Shown: one piece after another, positions 1 through 6,514 of the stretch | How positions within the stretch are numbered: the stretch's first letter is position 1 | How the letters are laid out: each line of letters opens with the position of its first letter | Source of the DNA: an uncultured Lachnospiraceae bacterium | Lineage (GTDB): Bacteria > Bacillota > Clostridia > Lachnospirales > Lachnospiraceae | Length of the DNA stretch: 19,436 nt | Direction of reading: 5' to 3' | NCBI GenBank assembly: GCA_910585765.1 | Contig: CAJUES010000063.1 | Span: forward strand, 1-19,436 | The notes under the pieces: generated by a model | Seen by the model: only the letters and a program-made list of their open reading frames with translations | What the model was told of the DNA's origin: nothing | The model's database searches: none | Program-made: the position numbers and the translations under genes

Positions 1-66
1 CTAAAGTGCAAGCATTTTGGCGCACGCTTTTCACTACTTTTATTGACGAGTGAACTGTAACTTTAG
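1..66. repeat. Possible small inverted-repeat element at the window edge
   Basis: No gene is seen here. The stretch begins with CTAAAGT (1-7) and ends with its exact reverse complement ACTTTAG (60-66), so it is bounded by 7-bp inverted repeats. Inside, TGAACTGTAAC (51-61) matches 10 of 11 bases with TGAACTGTTAC in the hairpin repeat at 1168-1178. It lies just downstream of the hemerythrin-CheX gene. It could be a dispersed extragenic element, but the left side is cut by the window and no second full copy is present, so this is tentative. Confidence 0.3.
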
Positions 67-79
67 AATAGCCCACTGC

Positions 80-958
80 CTACTTCAACCGCGTGTACAA
101 AATCTCCATTTTTCCGCAGTCTGTCGTGATCTCGAGAATGACGCTGTTGATGATATTGTAGTCCGTCTCATTGTACTCATGGACATACAGGTCACTATTG
201 AACCGGATCCCGCCGGTCCCGCTCTCCTCGATCGCACCCATGGCGTATGTCGTGATGATATTTCCGATCTCCGTGAGCGCAGACCGCTCGATCTCGTCAA
301 GGAAATCCAGGTGCGGCAGCGCCATCCCGCTGATCTTATTGTACAGGATCCTGGCAAGTTCCTCAGACATCCCGTACAGGAACAAATGTTTATTCGTCCC
401 CACCGCGATCGTGCGCACAATGACTGCCCCGTCCACATTCCCCTTGTAAATACAGTTCTTTACCTCCAATATCGGGATATCGTACATCTCCGTGAGCAGC
501 TTGTGCGCCACGTTCCCGATAAAGCTCTCCGTGTCCGCAAAGGACTCCATATTCTGCAGCGGTATGTTCTTTACGATCTTCCGGTCGCAGACACAGACAT
601 GGTTGACCAGCCACGCAAGCATCGTTCCGATAAAGCTCTTCAAGGTCTTTGCCGTAAAATCCCTGCTCAGCATCTCCTTATACACCTGAACCGTATTTTT
701 GAAGTCCATATGGATCCTGATATGCTGCGCATAGCTCACATACTTCTTTTCCCGCTGCAGCGCCTCCTCGGTATCAAAGTGAAAGACCGTATAATCCACC
801 AGGAAGTCGATGATCTCCATACACTTTTGCTTATTGCTGTTCCTGTCACTGCTCTTGGCAATCTCCAGCAGCTGTTCAATCTTGTCAAACAGTTGACGAT
901 GCTGCTCGTCAATCTTGTCAATCCCTACCTTGTACTCTTCTTTCCATAAACCAGCCAT
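80..958 (-). CDS. Bacteriohemerythrin domain fused to a CheX/CheC-like phosphatase domain
   Basis: A 292-residue two-domain cytoplasmic protein. Residues 1-130 carry the full set of hemerythrin di-iron ligands in the expected order: H20 (DEQH), H60 and E64 (HFDTE), H79 and H83 (HxxxH), H120 and D125. This domain should bind O2 reversibly at a di-iron site. Residues ~155-292 look like CheX/CheC: the motif S226-x3-E230-x2-N233 fits the CheC/CheX/FliY phosphatase pattern [DS]-x3-E-x2-N. The proline usually found about 22 residues later is not there. No signal peptide or membrane segment is seen. The start is set by AAGGGG just upstream and a promoter at 1021-1049. A plausible role (inference) is coupling oxygen or redox state to dephosphorylation of a response regulator such as CheY. 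The domain calls are firm; the enzymatic activity of the second domain is less certain. Confidence 0.88.
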   Translation of the reverse strand: MAGLWKEEYKVGIDKIDEQHRQLFDKIEQLLEIAKSSDRNSNKQKCMEIIDFLVDYTVFHFDTEEALQREKKYVSYAQHIRIHMDFKNTVQVYKEMLSRDFTAKTLKSFIGTMLAWLVNHVCVCDRKIVKNIPLQNMESFADTESFIGNVAHKLLTEMYDIPILEVKNCIYKGNVDGAVIVRTIAVGTNKHLFLYGMSEELARILYNKISGMALPHLDFLDEIERSALTEIGNIITTYAMGAIEESGTGGIRFNSDLYVHEYNETDYNIINSVILEITTDCGKMEILYTRLK

Positions 959-1020
959 ACTTTTGTCCCCTTTTTACTTCATTTTCTTACATTTTAGATG
1001 CTCTCCGGCACCTGACGTCC

Positions 1021-1049
1021 ATTATATCATCCGCTGGAAAATTTTTCAA
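1021..1049 (-). promoter_or_regulatory. Sigma-A promoter of the hemerythrin-CheX gene
   Basis: Read on the minus strand: -35 TTGAAA (1044-1049), 17-bp spacer, -10 TATAAT (1021-1026). The match to consensus is near perfect. It lies about 60 bp upstream of the start codon at 958, giving a leader of roughly 55 nt. Confidence 0.8.
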
Positions 1050-1082
1050 GAGATCCGGCGCATCCGGCGGCTGTGCAGTCCA

Positions 1083-1178
1083 CAACTCTAATTTCTGTCT
1101 AGATGCATCAGGCCAACCGCGAAGCGGTTTTTGCATAGCTTGATGATTGTAACAGGAGGCCGAAGGCTGAACTGTTAC
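1083..1178. repeat. Hairpin-rich REP/MITE-like repeat overlapping a gene end
   Basis: Two GAA-loop hairpins lie close together. The first is AACCGC-GAA-GCGGTT (1115-1129), a perfect 6-bp stem. The second is nested: an outer stem GTAACAG (1149-1155) with CTGTTAC (1172-1178), and an inner stem GGCC-GAA-GGCT (1158-1168). The palindrome GATGCATC sits at 1103-1110. GCGAAGC-type loops form unusually stable mini-hairpins in DNA. The element supplies the last ~22 codons and the stop of the LeuRS-like gene, so it appears to have landed in that gene. The exact ends are a guess. From memory, similar sequences are dispersed in gut Clostridia; this was not checked. Confidence 0.6.
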
Positions 1179-1878
1179 CTGCCCACAGTACGCCCGACAG
1201 ATCCGGTGCGTACGGCGCCATCAGAATGATGAAGTCCCGGCACAGTCTTGTCACGTCGGGGCTGCACCTGTCATCCTGCCCGCTATCCGTCTTGCCGGAT
1301 GGCGCGCCATGCGGGACAGCCGCAGCGACGGCATCAGCGTGGAGCGAAGTCACGATCTCTCCTATTCTCAGTTCTTTTTGATATACATTCAAAAGCCCCA
1401 TCATAGCTGATACCATATTGTGTCTGTTTGACATGGTGTTTCCCCGGCTGATACACTTCCTGATCTTTGCCGCCGTGTCCTCCAGCGCCCTGTCCATCCT
1501 GCCGATCCCCGCCGCGAGGAGCATGCCGTCACCGGGGCTGTAGCGCCCGCGTCTGTTCCACTCGTCCGCAGCCAGCACCATCTTCCTGTATCTGCAGAGG
1601 AATTTGTAGATCCCCTCCAGCGCCCCCTCGTTCCAGCTGTCATAGTACGGGGCATCCTTCTCCCTGGGCGTTTTTTCAAACAGCAGGTAGAGCCTCAGAC
1701 AATCTGTGCCGTAGTCCATCACCAGATCCTCGTCAAACACACGCTTTCCCGTCTCTTCCAGCCATTCCAGCAGGGATCTGTCGCACGCGAAACTGTCGGG
1801 GATATCACACCCTGACAGTTTTTTTGCGTTGTATTCGATCTCCCTGTGGTTCATCGGCGTCAAAATATCATTGACCAT
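1108..1878 (-). CDS. LeuRS-like protein: post-KMSKS and anticodon-binding part only, 3' end truncated
   Basis: A 256-residue paralogue of the C-terminal third of the neighbouring LeuRS. Residues 43-67 (TGKRVFDEDLVMDYGTDCLR...) align with LeuRS ~586-611 just after KMSKS, but KMSKS itself is lost. Residues ~139-168 align with LeuRS 661-690 (motif AMMGLLNVYQK versus AMMSLVNDFYK). Residues 214-233 (ILMAPYAPDLSGVLW) align with LLLNPVAPHMTEELW at 703-717. There is no HIGH motif, catalytic core or editing domain, so aminoacylation is not possible. An excellent AGGAGG lies 5 bases upstream of the ATG, and the gene follows leuS by 48 bp, so it is probably co-transcribed. The C-terminal domain that should follow is replaced by ~22 residues read from a hairpin repeat. 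It may be a decaying duplicate, or a stand-alone tRNA-binding or regulatory protein; the intact reading frame and good RBS favour expression. Confidence 0.75.
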   Translation of the reverse strand: MVNDILTPMNHREIEYNAKKLSGCDIPDSFACDRSLLEWLEETGKRVFDEDLVMDYGTDCLRLYLLFEKTPREKDAPYYDSWNEGALEGIYKFLCRYRKMVLAADEWNRRGRYSPGDGMLLAAGIGRMDRALEDTAAKIRKCISRGNTMSNRHNMVSAMMGLLNVYQKELRIGEIVTSLHADAVAAAVPHGAPSGKTDSGQDDRCSPDVTRLCRDFIILMAPYAPDLSGVLWAGNSSAFGLLLQSSSYAKTASRLA

Positions 1879-1894
1879 TTTGCCTCCTGCCGTT

Positions 1895-1919
1895 GCCGGG
1901 CACAGTGTCTGCGCCCGGC
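1895..1919 (-). other. Strong intergenic hairpin between leuS and the LeuRS-like gene
   Basis: An 11-bp stem (GCCGGGCGCAG with CTGTGCCCGGC on the minus strand, one G-U pair) closes a 3-base loop. No T-run follows, so it is not a standard terminator. It sits between the leuS stop and the RBS of the next gene and probably limits read-through or protects the leuS mRNA 3' end. Confidence 0.55.
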
Positions 1920-1926
1920 CTGTGTA

Positions 1927-4341
1927 TTATTTTGCCACAATATTCAGGATCCTGCCCTTCACATAGATCTCCTTTACGATGTTTTTTCCTGTTGTGAGCT
2001 CTCCGATCACAGGAATCGCATGTGCCTTTTCCTTCACGGAAGCCTCGTCCTCGTCGAGTCCGACCATCAGCGTCGCCTTCACTTTGCCGTTGATCTGCAC
2101 GGCGATCTCCACTGTGGACTCCACAGTCTTTGCCTCGTCATACTCCGGCCATCTCTGCTGGTAGACCCTGCCCTGTCCGAAGTGCATCTCCCAAAGCTCC
2201 TCCGTCATATGCGGCGCTACCGGGTTGAGCAGCAGGATCAGCGTCGCGTACTCGCCCTTTGTGATGCTGTTTGCCTTGTAGAAATCATTGACAAGCGACA
2301 TCATCGCCGCGATCGCGGTATTGAATTTCAAGCCCTCAAAATCGCCCGAAACCTTCTTGATTGTCTGGTGTATCTTTGTCTCCAGCTCCTGGCGGTAGCC
2401 TTCGCCGTCAATCAGCATATCCTGCAGTTTCCAGACGCGGTCGAGAAAACGCCTGCAGCCCTTCACACCCTCCATGCTCCACGCGGCGCTCAGGTCAAAC
2501 GCCCCGATAAACATCTCGTAAGCTCTGAGCGTATCCGCGCCGAACTCATCAACCACATCGTCAGGATTGACCACATTTCCCCTTGACTTGGACATCTTCT
2601 CGCCGTTCTCACCGAGGATCATGCCGTGCGACGTGCGCCTCTTATAGGGCTCGATACACGGAACCAGATGCTGGTCATAGAGGAACTTGTGCCAGAATCT
2701 CGAGTAGAGCAGATGGAGTGTCGTGTGCTCCATGCCGCCATTGTACCAGTCCACCGGCATCCAGTACTCGAGCGCTTCCTTTGATGCGAACTCCTCGTCA
2801 TTGTCGGGATCGATATAGCGCAGGAAATACCACGAGGAACCTGCCCACTGCGGCATGGTGTCCGTCTCGCGCTCCGCCCTGCCGCCGCACTTCGGACAGG
2901 TCGTCTCGACCCAGTCGCGCATCGCCGCAAGCGGTGACTCGCCCGTGTCCGTCGGCATATAGCTCTCCACCTCCGGCAGCTTCAACGGAAGCTCGCTCTC
3001 GTCAAGCGGAACATATCCGCAGCATGGGCATTTCACGATCGGTATCGGCTCACCCCAGTAGCGCTGACGGGAAAATACCCAGTCGCGGAGCTTGAAGTTG
3101 ACTTTCCTGTGGCCGATCCCCTTCTCCTCGAGCCAGTCCGTTATGGCTGCCTTGGCGTCCTTTACTTCCATCCCGTTCAGGAAGTCCGAATTGCAGAGCT
3201 TTCCGGTGGCAACATCGGTGTACGCTTCATTCTGCACATCGCCGCCGGCTACCACTTCTATAATGGGAAGCCCGAACTTCCTGGCGAAATCCCAGTCTCT
3301 GGTGTCGTGTGCCGGTACTGCCATGATCGCGCCAGTGCCGTATGACATCAGTACATAGTCCGAAACCCACACCGGGATCTCCTTGTCGTTGACAGGATTG
3401 ATCGCCGAGATCCCCTCGATGCACACACCGGTCTTGTCTTTTGCAAGCTCCGTGCGCTCGAAGTCCGATTTCCTGGAAGCCTGTTCCCGGTACGCCGCGA
3501 TCTCGTCGTAATTGCCGATCACATCCTTATATTTCTCAAGCAGCGGATGCTCCGGGGAAATGACCATATATGTCGCTCCGAACAGTGTATCTGGTCTGGT
3601 CGTATAGATCAGAAGCGTCTCATCCTTGTCCTTGATCCTGAACGCTACCTCGGCGCCCTCAGAGCGTCCGATCCAGTTTTTCTGGGAAACCTTGACCTTC
3701 TCAATATAGTCCACATGATCGAGACCTTCGATCAGCTTGTCCGCGTAGTCTGTGATCTTGAGCATCCACTGGGACTGCATCTTTCGGATGACCTCGGAGC
3801 CGCAGCGCTCGCACACGCCGTTCACAACCTCCTCGTTGGCGAGTCCCACCTTGCAGGAAGTGCAGAAATTGATCGGCATCTCGCTCTTGTATGCAAGCCC
3901 TTTCTTGAACAGCTGCAGAAAGATCCACTGTGTCCATTTGTAATATTTCTCATCCGTCGTATTCACTTCCTTGGACCAGTCGAAGGAGTAGCCAAGTGCC
4001 TTCAACTGATTCTTAAAATGTTCCACGTTGTTTCTGGTGACGATCTTCGGATGGATCTTGTTCTTGATCGCATAGTTTTCCGTCGGCAGACCGAACGCGT
4101 CCCAGCCCATCGGAAACAGTACGTTATATCCCTGCATCCTGCGCTTTCTCGACACGATATCCATCGCCGTGTACGGTCTCGGATGCCCCACGTGAAGTCC
4201 CTGCCCCGACGGGTATGGAAACTCTACCAGCGCGTAATACTTTGGTTTGGTCCTGTCCACACCGACCTTGAACGCCTCCTCCCTGTCCCAGATATCCTGC
4301 CATTTTTTCTCAATGTCCTTTGGAGAATACTCTTTGTTCAT
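1927..4341 (-). CDS. leuS: Leucyl-tRNA synthetase
   Basis: Complete bacterial LeuRS of 804 residues, the usual length. It charges tRNA-Leu with leucine in the cytoplasm. Visible landmarks in order: class I HIGH motif as HVGH (50-53); a Cys4 zinc-ribbon-like insert (C160, C163, C177, C180); the CP1 editing domain with TTRPDTLFG (247-255) and AVPAHDTRDWDF (341-352); a second Cys cluster (C438, C440, C441 and C482, C485); KMSKS at 582-586; the anticodon-binding helical bundle (~620-720); and the small C-terminal domain with VQINGKVK (748-755). The start is set by AAGGAG at 4351-4356. It has its own promoter in a 116-bp gap after the cytidylate-kinase-like gene and is followed by a truncated LeuRS-like paralogue. 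No T-box leader is seen in the short 5' region. Confidence 0.98.
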   Translation of the reverse strand: MNKEYSPKDIEKKWQDIWDREEAFKVGVDRTKPKYYALVEFPYPSGQGLHVGHPRPYTAMDIVSRKRRMQGYNVLFPMGWDAFGLPTENYAIKNKIHPKIVTRNNVEHFKNQLKALGYSFDWSKEVNTTDEKYYKWTQWIFLQLFKKGLAYKSEMPINFCTSCKVGLANEEVVNGVCERCGSEVIRKMQSQWMLKITDYADKLIEGLDHVDYIEKVKVSQKNWIGRSEGAEVAFRIKDKDETLLIYTTRPDTLFGATYMVISPEHPLLEKYKDVIGNYDEIAAYREQASRKSDFERTELAKDKTGVCIEGISAINPVNDKEIPVWVSDYVLMSYGTGAIMAVPAHDTRDWDFARKFGLPIIEVVAGGDVQNEAYTDVATGKLCNSDFLNGMEVKDAKAAITDWLEEKGIGHRKVNFKLRDWVFSRQRYWGEPIPIVKCPCCGYVPLDESELPLKLPEVESYMPTDTGESPLAAMRDWVETTCPKCGGRAERETDTMPQWAGSSWYFLRYIDPDNDEEFASKEALEYWMPVDWYNGGMEHTTLHLLYSRFWHKFLYDQHLVPCIEPYKRRTSHGMILGENGEKMSKSRGNVVNPDDVVDEFGADTLRAYEMFIGAFDLSAAWSMEGVKGCRRFLDRVWKLQDMLIDGEGYRQELETKIHQTIKKVSGDFEGLKFNTAIAAMMSLVNDFYKANSITKGEYATLILLLNPVAPHMTEELWEMHFGQGRVYQQRWPEYDEAKTVESTVEIAVQINGKVKATLMVGLDEDEASVKEKAHAIPVIGELTTGKNIVKEIYVKGRILNIVAK

Positions 4342-4360
4342 CTCTTTTTGCTCCTTTTCA

Positions 4361-4384
4361 GCGCCCCGCTATCGCCGGGGACGC
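4361..4384 (-). other. leuS leader hairpin
   Basis: In the leuS 5' leader, GCG-T-CCCC pairs with GGGG-CGC around a 9-base loop, with a bulged T. The structure ends just 5' of the AAGGAG ribosome binding site at 4351-4356. No T-tract follows, so it is more likely to affect translation or stability than to terminate. Confidence 0.4.
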
Positions 4385-4404
4385 TTATTTTTCTAATATT
4401 TTCT

Positions 4405-4453
4405 ATACAATACGCTCATGAGATATTGTATCGCAATCATTTTTATATTGCAA
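4405..4453 (-). promoter_or_regulatory. leuS: leuS promoter with an inverted repeat overlapping the -10
   Basis: On the minus strand: -35 TTGCAA (4448-4453), 17-bp spacer, -10 TACAAT (4425-4430). The -10 lies inside one arm of a perfect inverted repeat, ATACAATA (arm 4424-4431) and TATTGTAT (arm 4405-4412), separated by 11 bp. The symmetry could be an operator or an early-transcript hairpin. The promoter is well supported; the operator role is inference. Confidence 0.65.
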
Positions 4454-4457
4454 GGTT

Positions 4458-5057
4458 TTATTTCCTCATTTCCAGCGCCCTGATGATCAGCTCCGCGCAC
4501 TGTGTCTTGGTGAATGTGCTGGAATCAAGGGAGAGCGTGTAGTTTTCGACCCTGCCCCACTCCCTCTGCGCGAAGTATCTGTAGTACATTGCCCGGGAGC
4601 GGTCTTTCTGCTCGAGCTCTCTGCGGATGCGCTCCTCCTGCCCCGCCACGCCCTCGTGCCGCTGAACCCGTCTCACACGATGCTCCATACCCGCGTGGAT
4701 AAAGACGTGGAATACATCTTCCCGGCCGCGCAGGATGTAGTCCGCCCCGCGCCCCACGATGACACAATTTCCCTTTTCGGAGATGCTTTTGATCACCCTG
4801 TCCTGCGCCTCCTTGATCTCCTCGTAGGGCACTTCCTGTTTTTTGCAGTGCGGTATAAAGCCGCTCTTCATATCGATATAATCCTGGTCGGACATATTTT
4901 CTCCGTTTTCGAGTATGAACTTTTCGTCGATGCCCATCGCTCTTGCTGCGGATGCCACGATCTCCTTGTCATAAAATGCATATCCGAGTTTTTCCGCCAG
5001 CAGTTTTCCTATTGTGTGTCCGCCGCTTCCTGTCTCACGGCTGATCGTTATGACCAT
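4458..5057 (-). CDS. Cytidylate-kinase-like P-loop protein
   Basis: A 199-residue cytoplasmic protein of the cytidylate-kinase-like family (the Pfam Cytidylate_kin2 type), shorter than true Cmk and diverged from it. The N-terminal P-loop is clear: SRETGSGGHTIGK at 6-18. A VIVGRGADYIL segment near residue 99-109 and the Arg-rich LID-like part (R127-R146) fit a nucleoside monophosphate kinase fold. Its real substrate is unknown. Members of this family are common in Clostridia apart from the essential cmk gene. It follows the rtcB-family gene by 24 bp and is probably in the same transcript; the leuS promoter begins right at its end. The family assignment is firm and the phosphate acceptor unknown. 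Confidence 0.88.
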   Translation of the reverse strand: MVITISRETGSGGHTIGKLLAEKLGYAFYDKEIVASAARAMGIDEKFILENGENMSDQDYIDMKSGFIPHCKKQEVPYEEIKEAQDRVIKSISEKGNCVIVGRGADYILRGREDVFHVFIHAGMEHRVRRVQRHEGVAGQEERIRRELEQKDRSRAMYYRYFAQREWGRVENYTLSLDSSTFTKTQCAELIIRALEMRK

Positions 5058-5081
5058 AGATCTCCCTCCTTGTTCTGTCTC

Positions 5082-6218
5082 CTACTTATCCCCGCCCGCC
5101 TTGAAATTATAGACGGGTCTGATCACTTTGTCCACCGCGACTGTATCGCCGACCACCTTGAGCATATCCTCTATACTGCGGTATGCAAACGGTGACTCAT
5201 CGAGCGTATCTTTGTTGATGCAGATGGAATAAATGCCTTCCATCGCTCTGCGAAACTCCGAGACAGTATGGTGCTCCTTCACCTCGGACCGCCTGTATAT
5301 CCTGCCGGAACCATGCGGTGCCGAGCAGTTCCAGTCCTCGTTGCCCAGCCCTTTTCCCAGGATGATCCCGTCGCGCATATTGATCGGAATGACGACCGGC
5401 TCCCCCACTTTAGCGCTGATCGCCCCCTTCCTCAGGAGCGGTACATCAGCAGAAAAATCGATGTAATTGTGGATGCAGGTATAGCTGTCCAGCACCTTCC
5501 ATTTCATGCCGCGCACGATCTCGTCAACCATCGCCTCCCTGTTGAGTCCGGCAAACTCCTGCACGATCTCCAGATCGTGCAGATACTGTCCGAGCAGTTC
5601 TCCCTCCAGGCAGGTCAGGTCATACGGGGCATACCCCTGCTTTTTTGTCTGCGACGCCTTCTGTCCTTCTCTTAGATAATACTCCGTCACCTCCACCCCG
5701 AGATGGCGGCTGCCGGAATGGATCACAAGATAAAAGGCGCCCTCCCCGTCACGGTCTATTTCAATAAAATGATTTCCGCCGCCCAGCGTTCCGATGCTGC
5801 GCTCCGCCTTCGCCTCGTCGACCGCCTTATAGCAGTGCAGCCTGCGCAGCACTGCCTTATCACAGAGCCTGTGGTTTGTCTTTCTGACCGCCCCGCCGAC
5901 GGGAACATTGTCGCGTATGACGGTGTCCAGTTTCTGGCACTCCATGCCTTTTGTCCTGATCCTTGCGATCGTCATGCCGCATCCGATATCCACGCCGACA
6001 AGGTTCGGCATCAGCGACTCCCCCACAGTCATGGTCAGCCCGATCGTTCCCACCTTGCCAGGATGCACGTCCGGCATCACGCGGATCCTGCTGCCCGCGG
6101 CACTGGGGTGGTCGCAGATCATCTGCAGCTGTTTCCTTGCGTAGTCATCGATGGCATACTGCTCGTTGTCTGTCGTGTACACGAGCGCGTTTGTGTATTT
6201 TCCAAATATTGTAATCAT
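5082..6218 (-). CDS. rtcB: RtcB-family RNA-splicing ligase
   Basis: A 378-residue RtcB, slightly shorter than E. coli RtcB (408 residues as I recall). The family joins 2',3'-cyclic-phosphate or 3'-phosphate RNA ends to 5'-OH ends using GTP and Mn2+. Likely metal and guanylylation residues are visible: MPDVH (49-52 region), VGVDIGCGM with C80, GGGNHF with H150, HSGSR with H167, CIHNY with H250, and APHGSGR with H302. The spacings between these residues (H150-H167 is 17; H250-H302 is 52) are close to the E. coli ligand set and the guanylylated His. The start follows AAGGAG-N5-ATG. Upstream is a terminator at 6310-6336, so transcription must start in between; TATAAA-like sequence is present but no convincing -35. 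It leads an apparent two-gene unit with the cytidylate-kinase-like gene. No archease or rtcA is adjacent. An RNA repair or tRNA damage role is inference. Confidence 0.93.
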   Translation of the reverse strand: MITIFGKYTNALVYTTDNEQYAIDDYARKQLQMICDHPSAAGSRIRVMPDVHPGKVGTIGLTMTVGESLMPNLVGVDIGCGMTIARIRTKGMECQKLDTVIRDNVPVGGAVRKTNHRLCDKAVLRRLHCYKAVDEAKAERSIGTLGGGNHFIEIDRDGEGAFYLVIHSGSRHLGVEVTEYYLREGQKASQTKKQGYAPYDLTCLEGELLGQYLHDLEIVQEFAGLNREAMVDEIVRGMKWKVLDSYTCIHNYIDFSADVPLLRKGAISAKVGEPVVIPINMRDGIILGKGLGNEDWNCSAPHGSGRIYRRSEVKEHHTVSEFRRAMEGIYSICINKDTLDESPFAYRSIEDMLKVVGDTVAVDKVIRPVYNFKAGGDK

Positions 6219-6307
6219 AAAAACTCCTTCTATATCATCATTTTATACAAATCTTTATGCTAATCCGTTATCACATCCGGGTGTTTTCTGTCCCTCTTTC
6301 CGGTAAC

Positions 6308-6336
6308 AAAAAAACACCTCGTATAAAGGTGTTTTT
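6308..6336. terminator. Rho-independent terminator, probably bidirectional
   Basis: A 10-bp perfect stem, AAAAACACCT (6310-6319) with AGGTGTTTTT (6327-6336), around a 7-base loop. On the minus strand it ends in a run of seven T, so it should stop the transcript that carries the secreted repeat protein and the small ORF before rtcB. On the plus strand five T follow the stem. Confidence 0.8.
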
Positions 6337-6369
6337 ATCCGCATCATTCTGACTACAACAAAAAGATCC

Positions 6370-6444
6370 TTATTGCATTCTGAGGACAATCACACCTTTC
6401 CGGCAGGTTATCAAATTTTGTAGGTTGTTCATGATGTGCTGCAT
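6370..6444 (-). CDS. Possible 24-residue small protein
   Basis: A short ORF starting MQHIMNNLQNLI and ending in RMQ, then TAA. Its case rests on a perfect ribosome binding site, AAGGAGG (6450-6456), five bases before the ATG, and on its place 70 bp downstream of the secreted Asp/Cys-repeat gene and just before a terminator. It has one Cys, a mildly amphipathic N-terminal half and a basic CRK cluster followed by a hydrophobic GVIVL stretch. I do not recognise it. It could be a translated small protein, or the RBS match could be chance in a 3' untranslated region. Confidence 0.4.
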   Translation of the reverse strand: MQHIMNNLQNLITCRKGVIVLRMQ

Positions 6445-6514
6445 TTTGTCCTCCTTGTCGAAACCGGGTTGATCGTTGCTCGCAAAGTTCGTGCGCTTTG
6501 CTTTGAATCATGTG

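Noticed and set aside
50..949. Long plus-strand open frame (299 residues) across the hemerythrin-CheX gene
   Set aside because: It mirrors the real minus-strand gene, has no RBS and no family resemblance; the minus-strand protein has complete hemerythrin ligands.
1108..1878. Idea that the LeuRS-like ORF is the frameshifted end of leuS
   Set aside because: leuS is full length with its own C-terminal domain and stop; the short ORF aligns with an internal part of it, so it is a duplicate.
1895..1919. Terminator after leuS
   Set aside because: The hairpin is strong but has no T-run; it is followed directly by an AGGAGG and a start codon.
4342..4457. T-box riboswitch in front of leuS
   Set aside because: The gap is only 116 bp, with a promoter in its distal half; no room for a specifier stem plus antiterminator and no terminator hairpin with T-run.
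3547..4542. 331-residue plus-strand open frame over the leuS 5' half
   Set aside because: Antisense shadow of leuS, which is complete with all motifs on the minus strand; no RBS or recognisable domain.
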